A DNA stretch of 64,000 nt from Gillisia mitskevichiae (GCF_003634585.1 NZ_RBLG01000001.1:992001-1056000), one strand, 5' to 3'. Shown: positions 1 to 10,054, counted from the first letter of the stretch. Numbers and translations: made by a program. Notes: generated by a model not told the origin, from the sequence alone.

Positions 1-1
1 A

Positions 2-2545
2 GTTGTTCTTTTAACTCAATCTTTTGCGAGCCCATCTACTTCAAAATTAATTAATGAGTTTTCTGGTAAATTCGGGAATGCACGTCACGTTGTATATGAT
101 ACAGTTTCTGATGATGCTGCGTTAACTGCTTACCAATCTAAATATGGATCTAGAGCCTTAGCTAACTATGACTTCTCTAAAGCTGGAACAATTGTTTCGG
201 TTGGTGCAGATTTCTTGGGAGATTGGCAAGGTGGTGGATATGATGCTGGTTATGCAAAGACAAGAACTCCTGAAAAAGGAAAAATGTCTCGTCATATTCA
301 GTTCGAATCTAATATGTCTTTATCTGGAGCAAATGCAGATAAGCGAGTTCCAGTTACTCCAGCACAACAACGTGCGGTTTTAGCTGCTTTATACGGATAT
401 GTTTCTGGAGCTTCTTCTAGCGGTAACCTTTCTAGTAAATTGGACGATGCAGTAGTAAAGGCTGCTTCGCAATTAAGAAAAGCAGGAAGTAAAGGGGTGG
501 TTGTTTCTGGTCTTCCAGATGCAGATGCTCAAACATTAGTTTTAGAGATCAATGAGGCTTTAGGTAGCCAAGTGATGGATACTGCTAATCCAAAAATGAC
601 TCGTCAAGGAGATGCTGCTGCTGTTACCAAGTTGGTAGAAGATATGCAGAATGGAAGCATTGGTGCAATTTTAATTGCAGGGGTGAATCCAGCATATAGT
701 TTGCCAAATTCAAAAGAATTTGTAAAAGCATTAAAAGATATTGAAGTTTCTGTGGCTTTCTCAATGAAAGAAGATGAAACTGCTAAATTGTGTAAATTCA
801 TCGCTGCTACTCCTCATTACTTAGAGAGTTGGGGTGATGTTCAATTCACAAAAAATAATTTCAGCTTGATGCAACCTACTATCAGACCTTTGTTTGATAC
901 TAGACAGTTTCAAGATTGTATTTTAAAGTGGACCGGATCTGATAAATCTTATTACGAGTATATCAAGGAAACTTGGAGCTCTTTAGGTACAGATGCTTGG
1001 AATACTGCATTGCATGATGGTGTTTTTGAAGGTACTGCTCCTGCTTCAGGCGCAACTTCTGCTCCAGAATTTGTAGGTGCTACAATCAATATAAGTAGTG
1101 CGGTTCGTAATTTAAGTGCTGCTTCAGAAGGTAAAGGTTTTCAATTAAGCCTTTATACAAAAACAGCTATGGGAGATGGGCAACAAGCCAATAACCCTTG
1201 GTTACAGGAAATGCCAGATCCTCTTACAAGAGCGTCTTGGGATAACTATTTAACAATGTCTAGAGAAGATGCAGATAAACTGGGTCTTATCAATGAGAAT
1301 GTTGCAAATGGTGCCTTAAATGGTAGCTATGTAAACATTACTATGGATGGTGTGGAAGTGAAGAAGGTTCCTGTTCTTATTCAACCGGGTCAAGCAAAAG
1401 GATCTGTAGGTCTTGCTTTAGGTTATGGTAAGAAAGAAGCAATTCAAGAAGAAATGCAGGTAGGTGTAAATGCCTATCCTTTATATAAAGATTTTAGCTC
1501 TATTCAATATGTGAATATTGAGAAAGCTAGCGGAATTCATGAGTTTGCATGTGTTCAGTTGCAAAATACGCTTATGGGTCGTGGAGATATTATCAAGGAA
1601 ACTACCTTGGAGATCTTTAACACGAAAGAAAAGAATGCATATAACAAAACTCCAGAAGTTTCTTTAAATCATGTTGAAACCATGGTTACTTCACCAGAGG
1701 TGGATCTTTGGGAGAGTTTTGATAGAGAGATAGGACATCACTTTAATCTTTCTATAGATTTAAATGCATGTACTGGATGTGGAGCTTGTGTAATTGCTTG
1801 TCATTCTGAAAATAACGTTCCTGTTGTTGGAAAAGAAGAGATAAGAAAATCTAGAGATATGCACTGGTTGCGTATAGATAGATACTATTCTTCTGAAGAT
1901 AGTTTTTCTGAAGACATAGAAAAGAAAGAAGATATTTCTGGATTAGGTGAGTCATTGACTCAGTTAACAGAAATGGAAGCTCCGGCAGATAATCCTCAAG
2001 TGGTTTTCCAGCCGGTAATGTGTCAGCACTGTAACCATGCGCCATGTGAAACTGTATGTCCTGTTGCGGCAACATCACACGGTCGTCAGGGTCAGAACCA
2101 AATGATCTATAACAGATGTGTGGGTACAAGATATTGTGCTAACAACTGTCCTTATAAAGTGCGTCGTTTCAACTGGTTTAACTATACTAAAAACGATGAG
2201 TTTGACTACCATATGAATAATGACCTTGGTAGAATGGTATTGAATCCAGATGTTACTGTTCGTTCTAGAGGGGTTATGGAAAAATGTTCTATGTGTATTC
2301 AGAAAACACAAAAAACGATCCTTGATGCTAAACGTGATGGAAGAGTTATCGAAGATGGTGAATTCCATACAGCTTGTTCTGCAGCATGTGATAAAGGCGC
2401 TATGGTCTTTGGAGATGTGAATGACAAGTCAGCTAAGATCGTTAACAAGGTGGAAGATAAGAGAATGTATCACTTATTGGAATCTGTAGGAACTAAGCCA
2501 AATGTGATGTATCAAACTAAGGTTAGAAATACTTCAGAAGCTTAA
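2..2545 (+). CDS. actB: Alternative complex III molybdopterin-like/Fe-S subunit ActB (5' partial)
   Basis: The reading frame is already open at base 2, so the gene begins upstream of the window; 847 codons are visible. The first part matches the molybdopterin oxidoreductase-like domain of ActB, which in this family is known to lack Mo cofactor. The last ~280 residues are a ferredoxin-like domain carrying four Cys clusters: CTGCGACVIAC (near 1767-1800), CQHCNHAPCETVCP (near 2018-2062), CVGTRYCANNCP (near 2113-2151) and a CSMC...CSAAC set (near 2285-2395). These fit the Fe-S chain that passes electrons from quinol towards cytochrome c. actC follows 36 bases downstream in the same direction. A TTG at 215 is internal and not a real start. 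Confidence 0.93.
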   Translation, partial: VVLLTQSFASPSTSKLINEFSGKFGNARHVVYDTVSDDAALTAYQSKYGSRALANYDFSKAGTIVSVGADFLGDWQGGGYDAGYAKTRTPEKGKMSRHIQFESNMSLSGANADKRVPVTPAQQRAVLAALYGYVSGASSSGNLSSKLDDAVVKAASQLRKAGSKGVVVSGLPDADAQTLVLEINEALGSQVMDTANPKMTRQGDAAAVTKLVEDMQNGSIGAILIAGVNPAYSLPNSKEFVKALKDIEVSVAFSMKEDETAKLCKFIAATPHYLESWGDVQFTKNNFSLMQPTIRPLFDTRQFQDCILKWTGSDKSYYEYIKETWSSLGTDAWNTALHDGVFEGTAPASGATSAPEFVGATINISSAVRNLSAASEGKGFQLSLYTKTAMGDGQQANNPWLQEMPDPLTRASWDNYLTMSREDADKLGLINENVANGALNGSYVNITMDGVEVKKVPVLIQPGQAKGSVGLALGYGKKEAIQEEMQVGVNAYPLYKDFSSIQYVNIEKASGIHEFACVQLQNTLMGRGDIIKETTLEIFNTKEKNAYNKTPEVSLNHVETMVTSPEVDLWESFDREIGHHFNLSIDLNACTGCGACVIACHSENNVPVVGKEEIRKSRDMHWLRIDRYYSSEDSFSEDIEKKEDISGLGESLTQLTEMEAPADNPQVVFQPVMCQHCNHAPCETVCPVAATSHGRQGQNQMIYNRCVGTRYCANNCPYKVRRFNWFNYTKNDEFDYHMNNDLGRMVLNPDVTVRSRGVMEKCSMCIQKTQKTILDAKRDGRVIEDGEFHTACSAACDKGAMVFGDVNDKSAKIVNKVEDKRMYHLLESVGTKPNVMYQTKVRNTSEA

Positions 2546-2581
2546 AAATTAAAATTAGTAAAGAATCAATTATAAAAGGAT

Positions 2582-4375
2582 ATGTCTCATTACGAAGCAC
2601 CTATTAGAAAGCCTTTAGTTACCGGGGATAAGACCTATCACGATGTAACCATAGATGTGGCTGCACCGGTTGAAGGTCGGGCGAATAAACACTGGTGGAT
2701 AGTTTTTTCTATCTCACTTATCGCTTTTCTTTGGGGAGTAGGTTGTATAATTTATACCGTTTCTACTGGAATTGGAACTTGGGGATTAAACAAGACCGTT
2801 GGTTGGGCTTGGGATATTACCAACTTTGTTTGGTGGGTAGGAATTGGTCACGCAGGAACACTTATTTCTGCAGTATTATTACTGTTCCGTCAAAAATGGA
2901 GGATGGCAATTAACCGTTCTGCGGAAGCTATGACCATTTTCTCTGTTATGCAGGCGGGATTATTCCCAATTATACACATGGGGCGTCCATGGTTAGCATA
3001 TTGGGTATTACCAATACCAAACCAATTTGGTTCGTTATGGGTGAACTTTAACTCTCCTTTACTTTGGGATGTATTTGCAATATCTACGTACCTATCTGTT
3101 TCCCTTGTATTCTGGTGGACAGGTTTGCTTCCAGATTTTGCAATGATTAGAGATAGAGCTATTACTCCATTTAATAAACGCATCTACGGAATTCTATCTT
3201 TTGGATGGAGCGGACGAGCAAAAGACTGGCAACGTTTTGAGGAAGTTTCCTTAGTACTTGCAGGTTTGGCAACTCCTTTAGTGCTTTCGGTACACACTAT
3301 TGTATCCTTTGATTTTGCTACTTCGGTAATTCCGGGATGGCACACAACTATCTTCCCACCATATTTTGTTGCTGGGGCGGTATTCTCTGGATTTGCAATG
3401 GTGAACACACTTTTAATCATTATGAGAAAAGTGTCTAATCTTGAAGACTATATCACAATACAACATATTGAATTAATGAACATTGTAATTATGATTACAG
3501 GTTCTATCGTTGGATGTGCCTATATTACAGAGCTGTTTGTTGCTTGGTATTCTGGTGTAGAATACGAACAATATGCTTTCCTTAACAGAGCTACAGGACC
3601 TTATTGGTGGGCTTATTGGGCGATGATGACGTGTAACGTTTTCTCTCCACAATTCATGTGGTTCCCTAAATTAAGAAGAAGTATCATGTTCTCTTTCTTT
3701 ATTTCTATTATAGTAAACATCGGGATGTGGTTTGAGCGTTTTGTAATTATTGTGACTTCATTGCACCGTGATTACTTACCATCTTCTTGGACAATGTTCT
3801 CTCCTACTTTTGTAGATATCGGTATCTTTATTGGAACCATAGGATTCTTCTTTGTATTATTCTTATTATATGCTCGTTCTTTCCCAGTGATCGCACAAGC
3901 AGAAGTAAAAACGATCTTGAAGTCTTCTGGAGCTATGTATAAGAAATTGCGTGCAGAGCATGGAGATCATGCAGATCATCGAAATGTTGCATTTATGGCA
4001 GAGCCAGCAGCAAATGAAGCTACTGGTTTGCACAATAAAGTGAATGACGATTTAGATAATGATATGCATGAAGAAACTGTTAATGCAGATGGACTAACAA
4101 CTTCAGAATTTCAAAAAGATCAATTAGATCAAATGCTTTCAAGAATTGGAGTATACGATCCTGCAACTCAAACTGCAAACGATCTTACTAAATTAAAAGC
4201 TACTGGACCAATGTTACAGCAACGTTTGCACCAGGTAGGAATTTACACTTTTGCTCAAGTAAGTAGATTAGAATCTATAGATTTTGAATTATTGAATGAG
4301 CTTATCGAGAATTTCCCTTCGGAAACTATGAGAGAAGATTGGATTGCTCAGGCAATTAAACTTAATAATAACTAA
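2582..4375 (+). CDS. actC: Alternative complex III NrfD-like membrane subunit ActC with extra C-terminal domain
   Basis: A 597-residue NrfD/PsrC-family integral membrane protein, the presumed quinol-site and proton-handling subunit of alternative complex III. About ten hydrophobic helices fill residues ~35-445. After these comes a His- and acid-rich linker (~450-530), then residues 533-597, which read like a helix-hairpin-helix/SAP-like module (LTKLKATGPMLQQRLHQVGI followed by a short helical repeat). This tail has no obvious role in electron transfer and is described as a separate finding. The gene lies between actB and actD, with only 5 bases before actD, so it is clearly in the operon. Confidence 0.93.
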   Translation: MSHYEAPIRKPLVTGDKTYHDVTIDVAAPVEGRANKHWWIVFSISLIAFLWGVGCIIYTVSTGIGTWGLNKTVGWAWDITNFVWWVGIGHAGTLISAVLLLFRQKWRMAINRSAEAMTIFSVMQAGLFPIIHMGRPWLAYWVLPIPNQFGSLWVNFNSPLLWDVFAISTYLSVSLVFWWTGLLPDFAMIRDRAITPFNKRIYGILSFGWSGRAKDWQRFEEVSLVLAGLATPLVLSVHTIVSFDFATSVIPGWHTTIFPPYFVAGAVFSGFAMVNTLLIIMRKVSNLEDYITIQHIELMNIVIMITGSIVGCAYITELFVAWYSGVEYEQYAFLNRATGPYWWAYWAMMTCNVFSPQFMWFPKLRRSIMFSFFISIIVNIGMWFERFVIIVTSLHRDYLPSSWTMFSPTFVDIGIFIGTIGFFFVLFLLYARSFPVIAQAEVKTILKSSGAMYKKLRAEHGDHADHRNVAFMAEPAANEATGLHNKVNDDLDNDMHEETVNADGLTTSEFQKDQLDQMLSRIGVYDPATQTANDLTKLKATGPMLQQRLHQVGIYTFAQVSRLESIDFELLNELIENFPSETMREDWIAQAIKLNNN

Positions 4376-4380
4376 TTAGG

Positions 4381-4905
4381 ATGGCATCAAAAGTAATACA
4401 CGCTATTTATACCGATGATGATTTATTGCTACAAGCAGTAAAGCAAGTTCGTGACGCCCGTTACCACATCGCAGAGATTTATACACCATTTCCTGTTCAT
4501 GGTCTAGATAAAGCAATGGGACTAGAACCAACTCGTTTGGCAATAGCTTCTTTTATTTATGGATTAATAGGAATGTCTGTAGCGATCCTAATGATGAATT
4601 TTATAATGATCTCAGACTGGCCTCAAGATATTGGTGGGAAACCAAGTTTTAGCTTTTTACAAAACTTACCTGCCTTTGTGCCTATTATATTTGAATTAAC
4701 AGTGTTTTTTGCGGCTCACTTAATGGTAATTACTTTTTATATGAGAAGTAAATTATGGCCTTTTAAAGCTGCTGAAAATCCAGATGTAAGAACTACAGAC
4801 GATCATTTCTTAATGGAAATTGATGCATCGAACCATAGTGTAGAAGAACTTTCTAAGTTTTTATACAATACTGGAGCTCTTGAAATTAAATTAATTGAAA
4901 ATTAA
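4381..4905 (+). CDS. actD: Alternative complex III subunit ActD (DUF3341)
   Basis: A 174-residue protein of the DUF3341 family, the ActD subunit. The N-terminal ~55 residues are soluble and ferredoxin-like in pattern (IYTDDDLLLQAVKQVRDA, then the typical EIYTPFPVHGLD). Two transmembrane helices follow at about residues 55-80 and 100-122, then a short soluble tail. In known alternative complex III structures ActD is a small membrane-anchored subunit without cofactors. It is 5 bases after actC and 8 bases before actE, which supports co-translation within the act operon. Confidence 0.9.
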   Translation: MASKVIHAIYTDDDLLLQAVKQVRDARYHIAEIYTPFPVHGLDKAMGLEPTRLAIASFIYGLIGMSVAILMMNFIMISDWPQDIGGKPSFSFLQNLPAFVPIIFELTVFFAAHLMVITFYMRSKLWPFKAAENPDVRTTDDHFLMEIDASNHSVEELSKFLYNTGALEIKLIEN

Positions 4906-4913
4906 TTAGAAGA

Positions 4914-5600
4914 ATGAAAAGTTTATTTCATAAATCAATAGTTTTATTCTTAGTTGTAGTCACAGCTACCTCTTGTTTTAATAAGGATAAGCCAAACTAT
5001 CAATATTTTCCAGATATGTATGCGCCGGTTTCTTATGAAGCTTACGGGGAGTACGACGTTTTCGCCAATGGGCAGGAAGCTAAATTACCAGTAGAAGGTA
5101 CTATTCCTCGTGGATGGTCTCCATACGCTTATGAAAACACTAATGAAGGATACGAGCAGGCTAAAGCGCAATTAAAAAATCCGCTTCCTTATTCTGAAAA
5201 AAATATTGCTGCAGGACAACAGTTGTACACTATTTACTGTGCAGTATGTCATGGAGATCAAGGGAATGGAAAAGGGATCTTAGTAGAACGCGAAAAAATA
5301 TTAGGAGTACCGAGTTATGATGATGCGGGAAGAGCAATTACTGAAGGTAGTACATATCATGTAATGTATTACGGTTTAAACTCTATGGGATCTTACGCAT
5401 CTCAAACAACTATAGAAGAACGTTGGCAAATAGATCACTATGTAATGAAATTGAAAGGAACCCTAGAAGGGAAGCCGGAAAGAGAATTTCAGAGTGATAC
5501 GGCTTCTGTTAAAAAGAATCTAGTTCCTGCTATTAATGCTGATGCTACCGCTTTAGGTGCTAAGGCTAATGCCGGACAAGACGAAGAAAGTACAAACTAA
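4914..5600 (+). CDS. actE: Alternative complex III mono-heme cytochrome c lipoprotein ActE
   Basis: A 228-residue periplasm-facing cytochrome c. A lipoprotein signal ends at Cys21 (VVVTATSC), so the protein should be lipid-anchored. One heme c site, CAVCH, lies at residues 109-113, and a downstream Met within YGLNSMGSYA is the likely sixth ligand. It passes electrons from ActB to the oxidase or to soluble carriers. The C-terminal ~40 residues are Ala/Asn/Gln-rich and probably disordered. It is followed after 26 bases by actF. Confidence 0.92.
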   Translation: MKSLFHKSIVLFLVVVTATSCFNKDKPNYQYFPDMYAPVSYEAYGEYDVFANGQEAKLPVEGTIPRGWSPYAYENTNEGYEQAKAQLKNPLPYSEKNIAAGQQLYTIYCAVCHGDQGNGKGILVEREKILGVPSYDDAGRAITEGSTYHVMYYGLNSMGSYASQTTIEERWQIDHYVMKLKGTLEGKPEREFQSDTASVKKNLVPAINADATALGAKANAGQDEESTN

Positions 5601-5626
5601 AAATAACTGCACTTAGATATATTAAT

Positions 5627-7003
5627 ATGTACACGCTATCAAGTAGATTAAAATTAACCGCGATCATTTTTATGATCGTTGGAGCTATTGGCCTTGTTTA
5701 TGGCTTTATTGCTGCCCCAGATACTATAGAAGATGTAAAGGAAATGATGGCTGCAGATGCACACCATGGTTCCGAAGAGGTTGCAGTTGTAGAAAACGAT
5801 ACTCATCTTGAAAACCCTGAGCATGCTGAAGAATCGCATGTTACTGCTGAAGGGCATGAAGGACAAGAAGCTCACGGCGAGGAAGCTAGTCATGGGGACG
5901 AGCATTATGAACACATATTGCACCAATTGCAGAATAAGCCTTGGGCTGCTGTATATATTGCTGCATTTTTCTTTTTTATGATCGCTCTTGGTACAATGGC
6001 ATTTTATGCAATTCAACAAGCAGCGCAAGCGGGATGGTCTCCTGTCTTGTTTAGAGTAATGGAAGGAATTACGGCTTATTTATTACCAGGAAGTATCATT
6101 ATGTTCGTACTTCTTGCGTTATCAGGATTCCATTTCAATCATTTATTTATTTGGATGGATCCGGAGGTTGTAGCTCACGATGAACTTATTCAGAATAAAA
6201 CAGCATATTTAAATGTGCCATTTTTATTGATAAGAGCAGCTATCTATATTGCAGGATGGAACATCTTTAGATATTTAATGAGAAGAAATTCTTTAAGATT
6301 AGATGAAGCTACAGATGATAGATTACATAAAACAAACTTTAAACTTGCAGCTGGATTCTTGGTATTCTTTTTAGTTTCAGAATCTATGATGTCTTGGGAT
6401 TGGATCATGAGTGTAGATCCGCACTGGTTTAGTACTTTATTTGGATGGTATGTATTTGCAAGTATGATAGTATCTGCGGTTACAATGATCGCATTGGTTA
6501 CTATTTACCTTAAATCTAGAGGATTTTTAGAATATGTAAATGATTCTCATATCCATGATTTAGCAAAATTCATGTTTGGATTCAGTATTTTCTGGACGTA
6601 TCTTTGGTTCTCACAATTTATGTTGATCTGGTATTCGAATATCCCAGAAGAAGTAACGTATTTTATAACAAGAATAGATGACTATACTTTACCGTTCTTT
6701 GGAATGGTTGTAATGAACTTCGTGTTCCCTGTATTGTTACTTATGAATAGTGATTATAAACGAATTAATTTGTTTGTAATTATGGCTGGAATTATCATTC
6801 TTTGTGGCCATTATATGGATATTTATGTAATGATCATGCCTTCTACAGTTGGAGAGTCATGGTTTATAGGAATCCCTGAGATTAGTGCTTTATTGATGTT
6901 TGCAGGATTGTTTGTGTTTATTGTATTTAGTGGACTTACAAAAGCTCCGTTATTACCGAAACGCAATCCGTTTATTAAGGAGAGTAAACATTTTCATTAT
7001 TAA
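5627..7003 (+). CDS. actF: Alternative complex III membrane subunit ActF
   Basis: A 458-residue multi-spanning membrane protein of the ActF family, a paralogue of ActC. After the first helix (~residues 8-28) comes a strongly acidic, His-rich loop at about 43-105, with segments such as EGHEGQEAHGEEASHGDEHYEHILH at lower complexity than its surroundings. About nine further helices follow. In this family the subunit contributes to proton movement and stabilises ActC. It ends the act part of the operon, and coxB begins 30 bases later with no terminator between them, so act and cox are probably transcribed together. Confidence 0.9.
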   Translation: MYTLSSRLKLTAIIFMIVGAIGLVYGFIAAPDTIEDVKEMMAADAHHGSEEVAVVENDTHLENPEHAEESHVTAEGHEGQEAHGEEASHGDEHYEHILHQLQNKPWAAVYIAAFFFFMIALGTMAFYAIQQAAQAGWSPVLFRVMEGITAYLLPGSIIMFVLLALSGFHFNHLFIWMDPEVVAHDELIQNKTAYLNVPFLLIRAAIYIAGWNIFRYLMRRNSLRLDEATDDRLHKTNFKLAAGFLVFFLVSESMMSWDWIMSVDPHWFSTLFGWYVFASMIVSAVTMIALVTIYLKSRGFLEYVNDSHIHDLAKFMFGFSIFWTYLWFSQFMLIWYSNIPEEVTYFITRIDDYTLPFFGMVVMNFVFPVLLLMNSDYKRINLFVIMAGIIILCGHYMDIYVMIMPSTVGESWFIGIPEISALLMFAGLFVFIVFSGLTKAPLLPKRNPFIKESKHFHY

Positions 7004-7033
7004 TAAAAGATTGTTTAAAGAAGAAATAAAAAA

Positions 7034-8188
7034 ATGACTGTATTTTTAATAATCATTGTAATAGCACTTTTTGCCGTAACTGTATGGCAAATGTCCAAGA
7101 TATTTGATCTATCTCGAGACACTACTCATACAGATTCTTCACAAATTGCAAATGAAAAAGACAATAAAGTAAATGGGTATCTAATGCTCATGTTCGTGGT
7201 CTTTCTATATGTTATTTCTATTTACTGTTTCTGGCATTACAGTAAATTCTATTTGCCAGAAGCTTCATCTGAACACGGTAGTGAAGTAGATAACTTAATG
7301 TTTATCTCTATTGCACTTATTATGTTCGTGCAAGTGCTTACTCAAGGATTACTTCACTGGTTCGCTTATAAGTATCGTGGTGAAAAAGGTAAAAAAGCTT
7401 TGTTTTTTGCAGATAATGATAAACTAGAATTTATCTGGACTATTATTCCTGTTATTGTTTTAGCTGGTTTAATTATCTATGGTTTATTCACTTGGTCTGA
7501 TATTATGAATATCAACGAAGAGGATGATCCTTTAGTAATAGAAATTTATGCTTATCAGTTTGACTGGAGAGCGAGATATTCTGGAGAAGATAATACTCTT
7601 GGAAAAGCGAACGTTCGTTTTATTCAAGGGGTGAATCAACTTGGGGTAGACGAAAGTGATTCTTACGGGAATGACGATGTAATTATAAATGAATTGCATT
7701 TACCTGTTGGAAGACCTGTATTATTCAAGTTTAGATCTCAAGATGTTTTACACTCTGCATTTTTCCCTCACTTTAGAGCGCAAATGAATGTGGTTCCAGG
7801 TATGATCACTCAGTTCGGTTTTACTCCAACGATCACTTCTGAAGACATTAGAGCAAGTGAATACATGGTAGAAAAAGTTGCAAGAATTAATGAGATCAGA
7901 AAAGAGAAGTCTAAAGAATTAATGGCAGCTGGAGAAGTGCCTTTAGATTCTTATGAATTTGATTATTACTTGCTATGTAACAAGATTTGTGGTCAAGGTC
8001 ACTATAATATGCAAATGAAGATAGTTGTTGAAAGCGAAGAGGATTATAATGCTTGGATGAAAGAACAACAAACCTTTGGTGAAACCATGGCGGCACAAAA
8101 AGAAACGAAGGAAGATGTTCCTGTAGAGTTGGAAGAAGCTCCTATGGAAACAGAAGAGGTAGCAGTAGTTGAAAAAAAGAACAATTAA
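7034..8188 (+). CDS. coxB: Cytochrome c oxidase subunit II
   Basis: A 384-residue heme-copper oxidase subunit II. Helices lie at about residues 2-22, 48-68, 85-108 and 133-153, so there is one more N-terminal membrane segment than in the simplest form. The CuA site is complete: His240, then Cys315, Cys319, His323 and Met326 in CNKICGQGHYNM. The aromatic electron-entry motif QFDW is at about 175-178. The protein accepts electrons from cytochrome c and passes them to subunit I. The last ~45 residues are Glu-rich and there is no fused cytochrome c domain, which suggests that ActE or a separate cytochrome is the donor. Confidence 0.95.
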   Translation: MTVFLIIIVIALFAVTVWQMSKIFDLSRDTTHTDSSQIANEKDNKVNGYLMLMFVVFLYVISIYCFWHYSKFYLPEASSEHGSEVDNLMFISIALIMFVQVLTQGLLHWFAYKYRGEKGKKALFFADNDKLEFIWTIIPVIVLAGLIIYGLFTWSDIMNINEEDDPLVIEIYAYQFDWRARYSGEDNTLGKANVRFIQGVNQLGVDESDSYGNDDVIINELHLPVGRPVLFKFRSQDVLHSAFFPHFRAQMNVVPGMITQFGFTPTITSEDIRASEYMVEKVARINEIRKEKSKELMAAGEVPLDSYEFDYYLLCNKICGQGHYNMQMKIVVESEEDYNAWMKEQQTFGETMAAQKETKEDVPVELEEAPMETEEVAVVEKKNN

Positions 8189-8206
8189 AAGTAAAGATTA
8201 AGAGAT

Positions 8207-10033
8207 ATGTCAGCAGTAGGACACGCAACGGTAGCTCACGCACATGATGACCATGGTCATGACCATCATCATAAGCAAACCTTTATAACAAAATATATTT
8301 TTAGTACAGATCATAAGATGATTGCTAAGCAATATCTTATTACTGGACTGTTAATGGGTATCATTGGGATCGCAATGTCGGTTCTATTTAGAATGCAGTT
8401 AGCATGGCCAGAACAATCTTTCTGGATCTTCGAAGCATTATTAGGTAAATGGGCTCCAGGAGGAGTTATGACACCTGAAATTTATTTAGCTTTAGTTACT
8501 ATTCACGGTACCATTATGGTATTCTTTGTACTTACAGCAGGTTTAAGTGGTACATTTAGTAACCTCTTAATTCCATTGCAAATTGGTGCAAGAGATATGG
8601 CATCTGGTTTTTTGAACATGGTCTCTTACTGGTTATTCTTTTTATCTAGTGTAGTGATGTTAAGTTCTTTATTTGTTGAGGCTGGACCAGCATCTGCAGG
8701 ATGGACAATTTATCCTCCTCTAAGTGCCTTACCTCAAGCAATTGGTGGATCTGGTATGGGGATGACACTTTGGTTGTCTTCTATGGCTATTTTCATTGCG
8801 TCTTCTTTAATGGGATCTTTGAATTACATAGTAACTGTGATAAACCTTAGAACTGTTGGTATGTCTATGACTAGATTACCTCTTACAATATGGGCGTTCT
8901 TTGTAACTGCTATTATTGGTGTGGTTTCTTTCCCAGTTTTACTTTCAGCAGCATTATTGCTTATCATGGATAGAAGTTTTGGAACTTCCTTCTTCTTAAG
9001 TGATATCTTTATTCAAGGAGAAGTTTTAAGTCATCAAGGTGGTTCTCCTGTATTATTCGAACACTTATTCTGGTTCTTAGGACACCCGGAAGTATATATT
9101 GTAATCTTACCTGCAATGGGTCTGGTTTCAGAAATTATGGCAACCAACTCTCGTAAACCAATTTTTGGATACAGAGCGATGATTGCTTCTATCTTGGCAA
9201 TTGCATTTTTATCTACAATTGTTTGGGGTCACCACATGTTTATCTCAGGGATGAATCCATTCTTAGGATCTGTGTTTACCTTTACAACATTGTTAATTGC
9301 AATTCCATCTGCAGTAAAAGCATTTAACTGGATTACGACTCTTTGGAAAGGGAATCTACAAATGAATCCAGCCATGTTATTTTCTATTGGTTTCGTTTCT
9401 ACCTTTATCACTGGTGGTTTAACTGGAATCATATTAGGAGATAGTACGCTAGATATTAACGTTCACGATACGTATTTTGTAATTGCTCACTTCCACTTGG
9501 TAATGGGTATCTCTGCACTTTATGGATTGTTAGCTGGGGTTTACCACTGGTTCCCTAAGATGTTTGGAAGAATGATGAATAAGAACCTTGGTTTTGTTCA
9601 CTTCTGGGTAACGGCAATTGGAGCATACGGAGTTTTCTTTCCAATGCACTTTATTGGAATGGCTGGATTACCAAGAAGATACTACACGAACACAGCGTTC
9701 CCGTATTTCGATGATCTTGCAGATGTAAATGTGGTTATTACTGTATTTGCAATTATTACTGCAGCAGTACAAATAGTATTCTTATGGAACTTCTTTAGCT
9801 CTATTTTCTTCGGAAAGAAAGCTACAATGAATCCTTGGAATGCAACTACTTTAGAATGGACTGCTCCAGTAGAGCATATCCACGGAAACTGGTACGGAGA
9901 AATTCCATCAGTATACAGATGGCCTTACGATTATAGTAAGACAAATGAAGATGGAGAATATCCAATTCCAGGACAAGATTTTGTTCCACAAAACATTCCA
10001 CTTCAGGAAGGTGAAGAGGAAATGAATCATTAA
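8207..10033 (+). CDS. coxA: Cytochrome c oxidase subunit I
   Basis: A 608-residue heme-copper oxidase catalytic subunit. All metal ligands can be seen: His100 and His430 for low-spin heme a, His428 for the high-spin heme, and His293, His342 and His343 for CuB. Tyr297 in GHPEVY is the cross-linked tyrosine typical of A-type oxidases. The first ~23 residues are unusually His-rich (HAHDDHGHDHHHK). It is 18 bases downstream of coxB and followed by a clear terminator. Subunits III and IV are not here but about 20 kb away at 29893-31880. Confidence 0.96.
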   Translation: MSAVGHATVAHAHDDHGHDHHHKQTFITKYIFSTDHKMIAKQYLITGLLMGIIGIAMSVLFRMQLAWPEQSFWIFEALLGKWAPGGVMTPEIYLALVTIHGTIMVFFVLTAGLSGTFSNLLIPLQIGARDMASGFLNMVSYWLFFLSSVVMLSSLFVEAGPASAGWTIYPPLSALPQAIGGSGMGMTLWLSSMAIFIASSLMGSLNYIVTVINLRTVGMSMTRLPLTIWAFFVTAIIGVVSFPVLLSAALLLIMDRSFGTSFFLSDIFIQGEVLSHQGGSPVLFEHLFWFLGHPEVYIVILPAMGLVSEIMATNSRKPIFGYRAMIASILAIAFLSTIVWGHHMFISGMNPFLGSVFTFTTLLIAIPSAVKAFNWITTLWKGNLQMNPAMLFSIGFVSTFITGGLTGIILGDSTLDINVHDTYFVIAHFHLVMGISALYGLLAGVYHWFPKMFGRMMNKNLGFVHFWVTAIGAYGVFFPMHFIGMAGLPRRYYTNTAFPYFDDLADVNVVITVFAIITAAVQIVFLWNFFSSIFFGKKATMNPWNATTLEWTAPVEHIHGNWYGEIPSVYRWPYDYSKTNEDGEYPIPGQDFVPQNIPLQEGEEEMNH

Positions 10034-10054
10034 AGATTCAATAAAATATAAACT

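Noticed and set aside
1851-2368. Minus-strand open frames of 92 and 97 codons inside actB
   Set aside because: They lie antisense to the conserved Fe-S domain, show low-complexity unlikely protein sequence, and have no promoter or family match.
5654-6028. 124-codon minus-strand frame inside actF
   Set aside because: It is the antisense of the first helix and His-rich loop of ActF, an expected shadow of biased codon composition.
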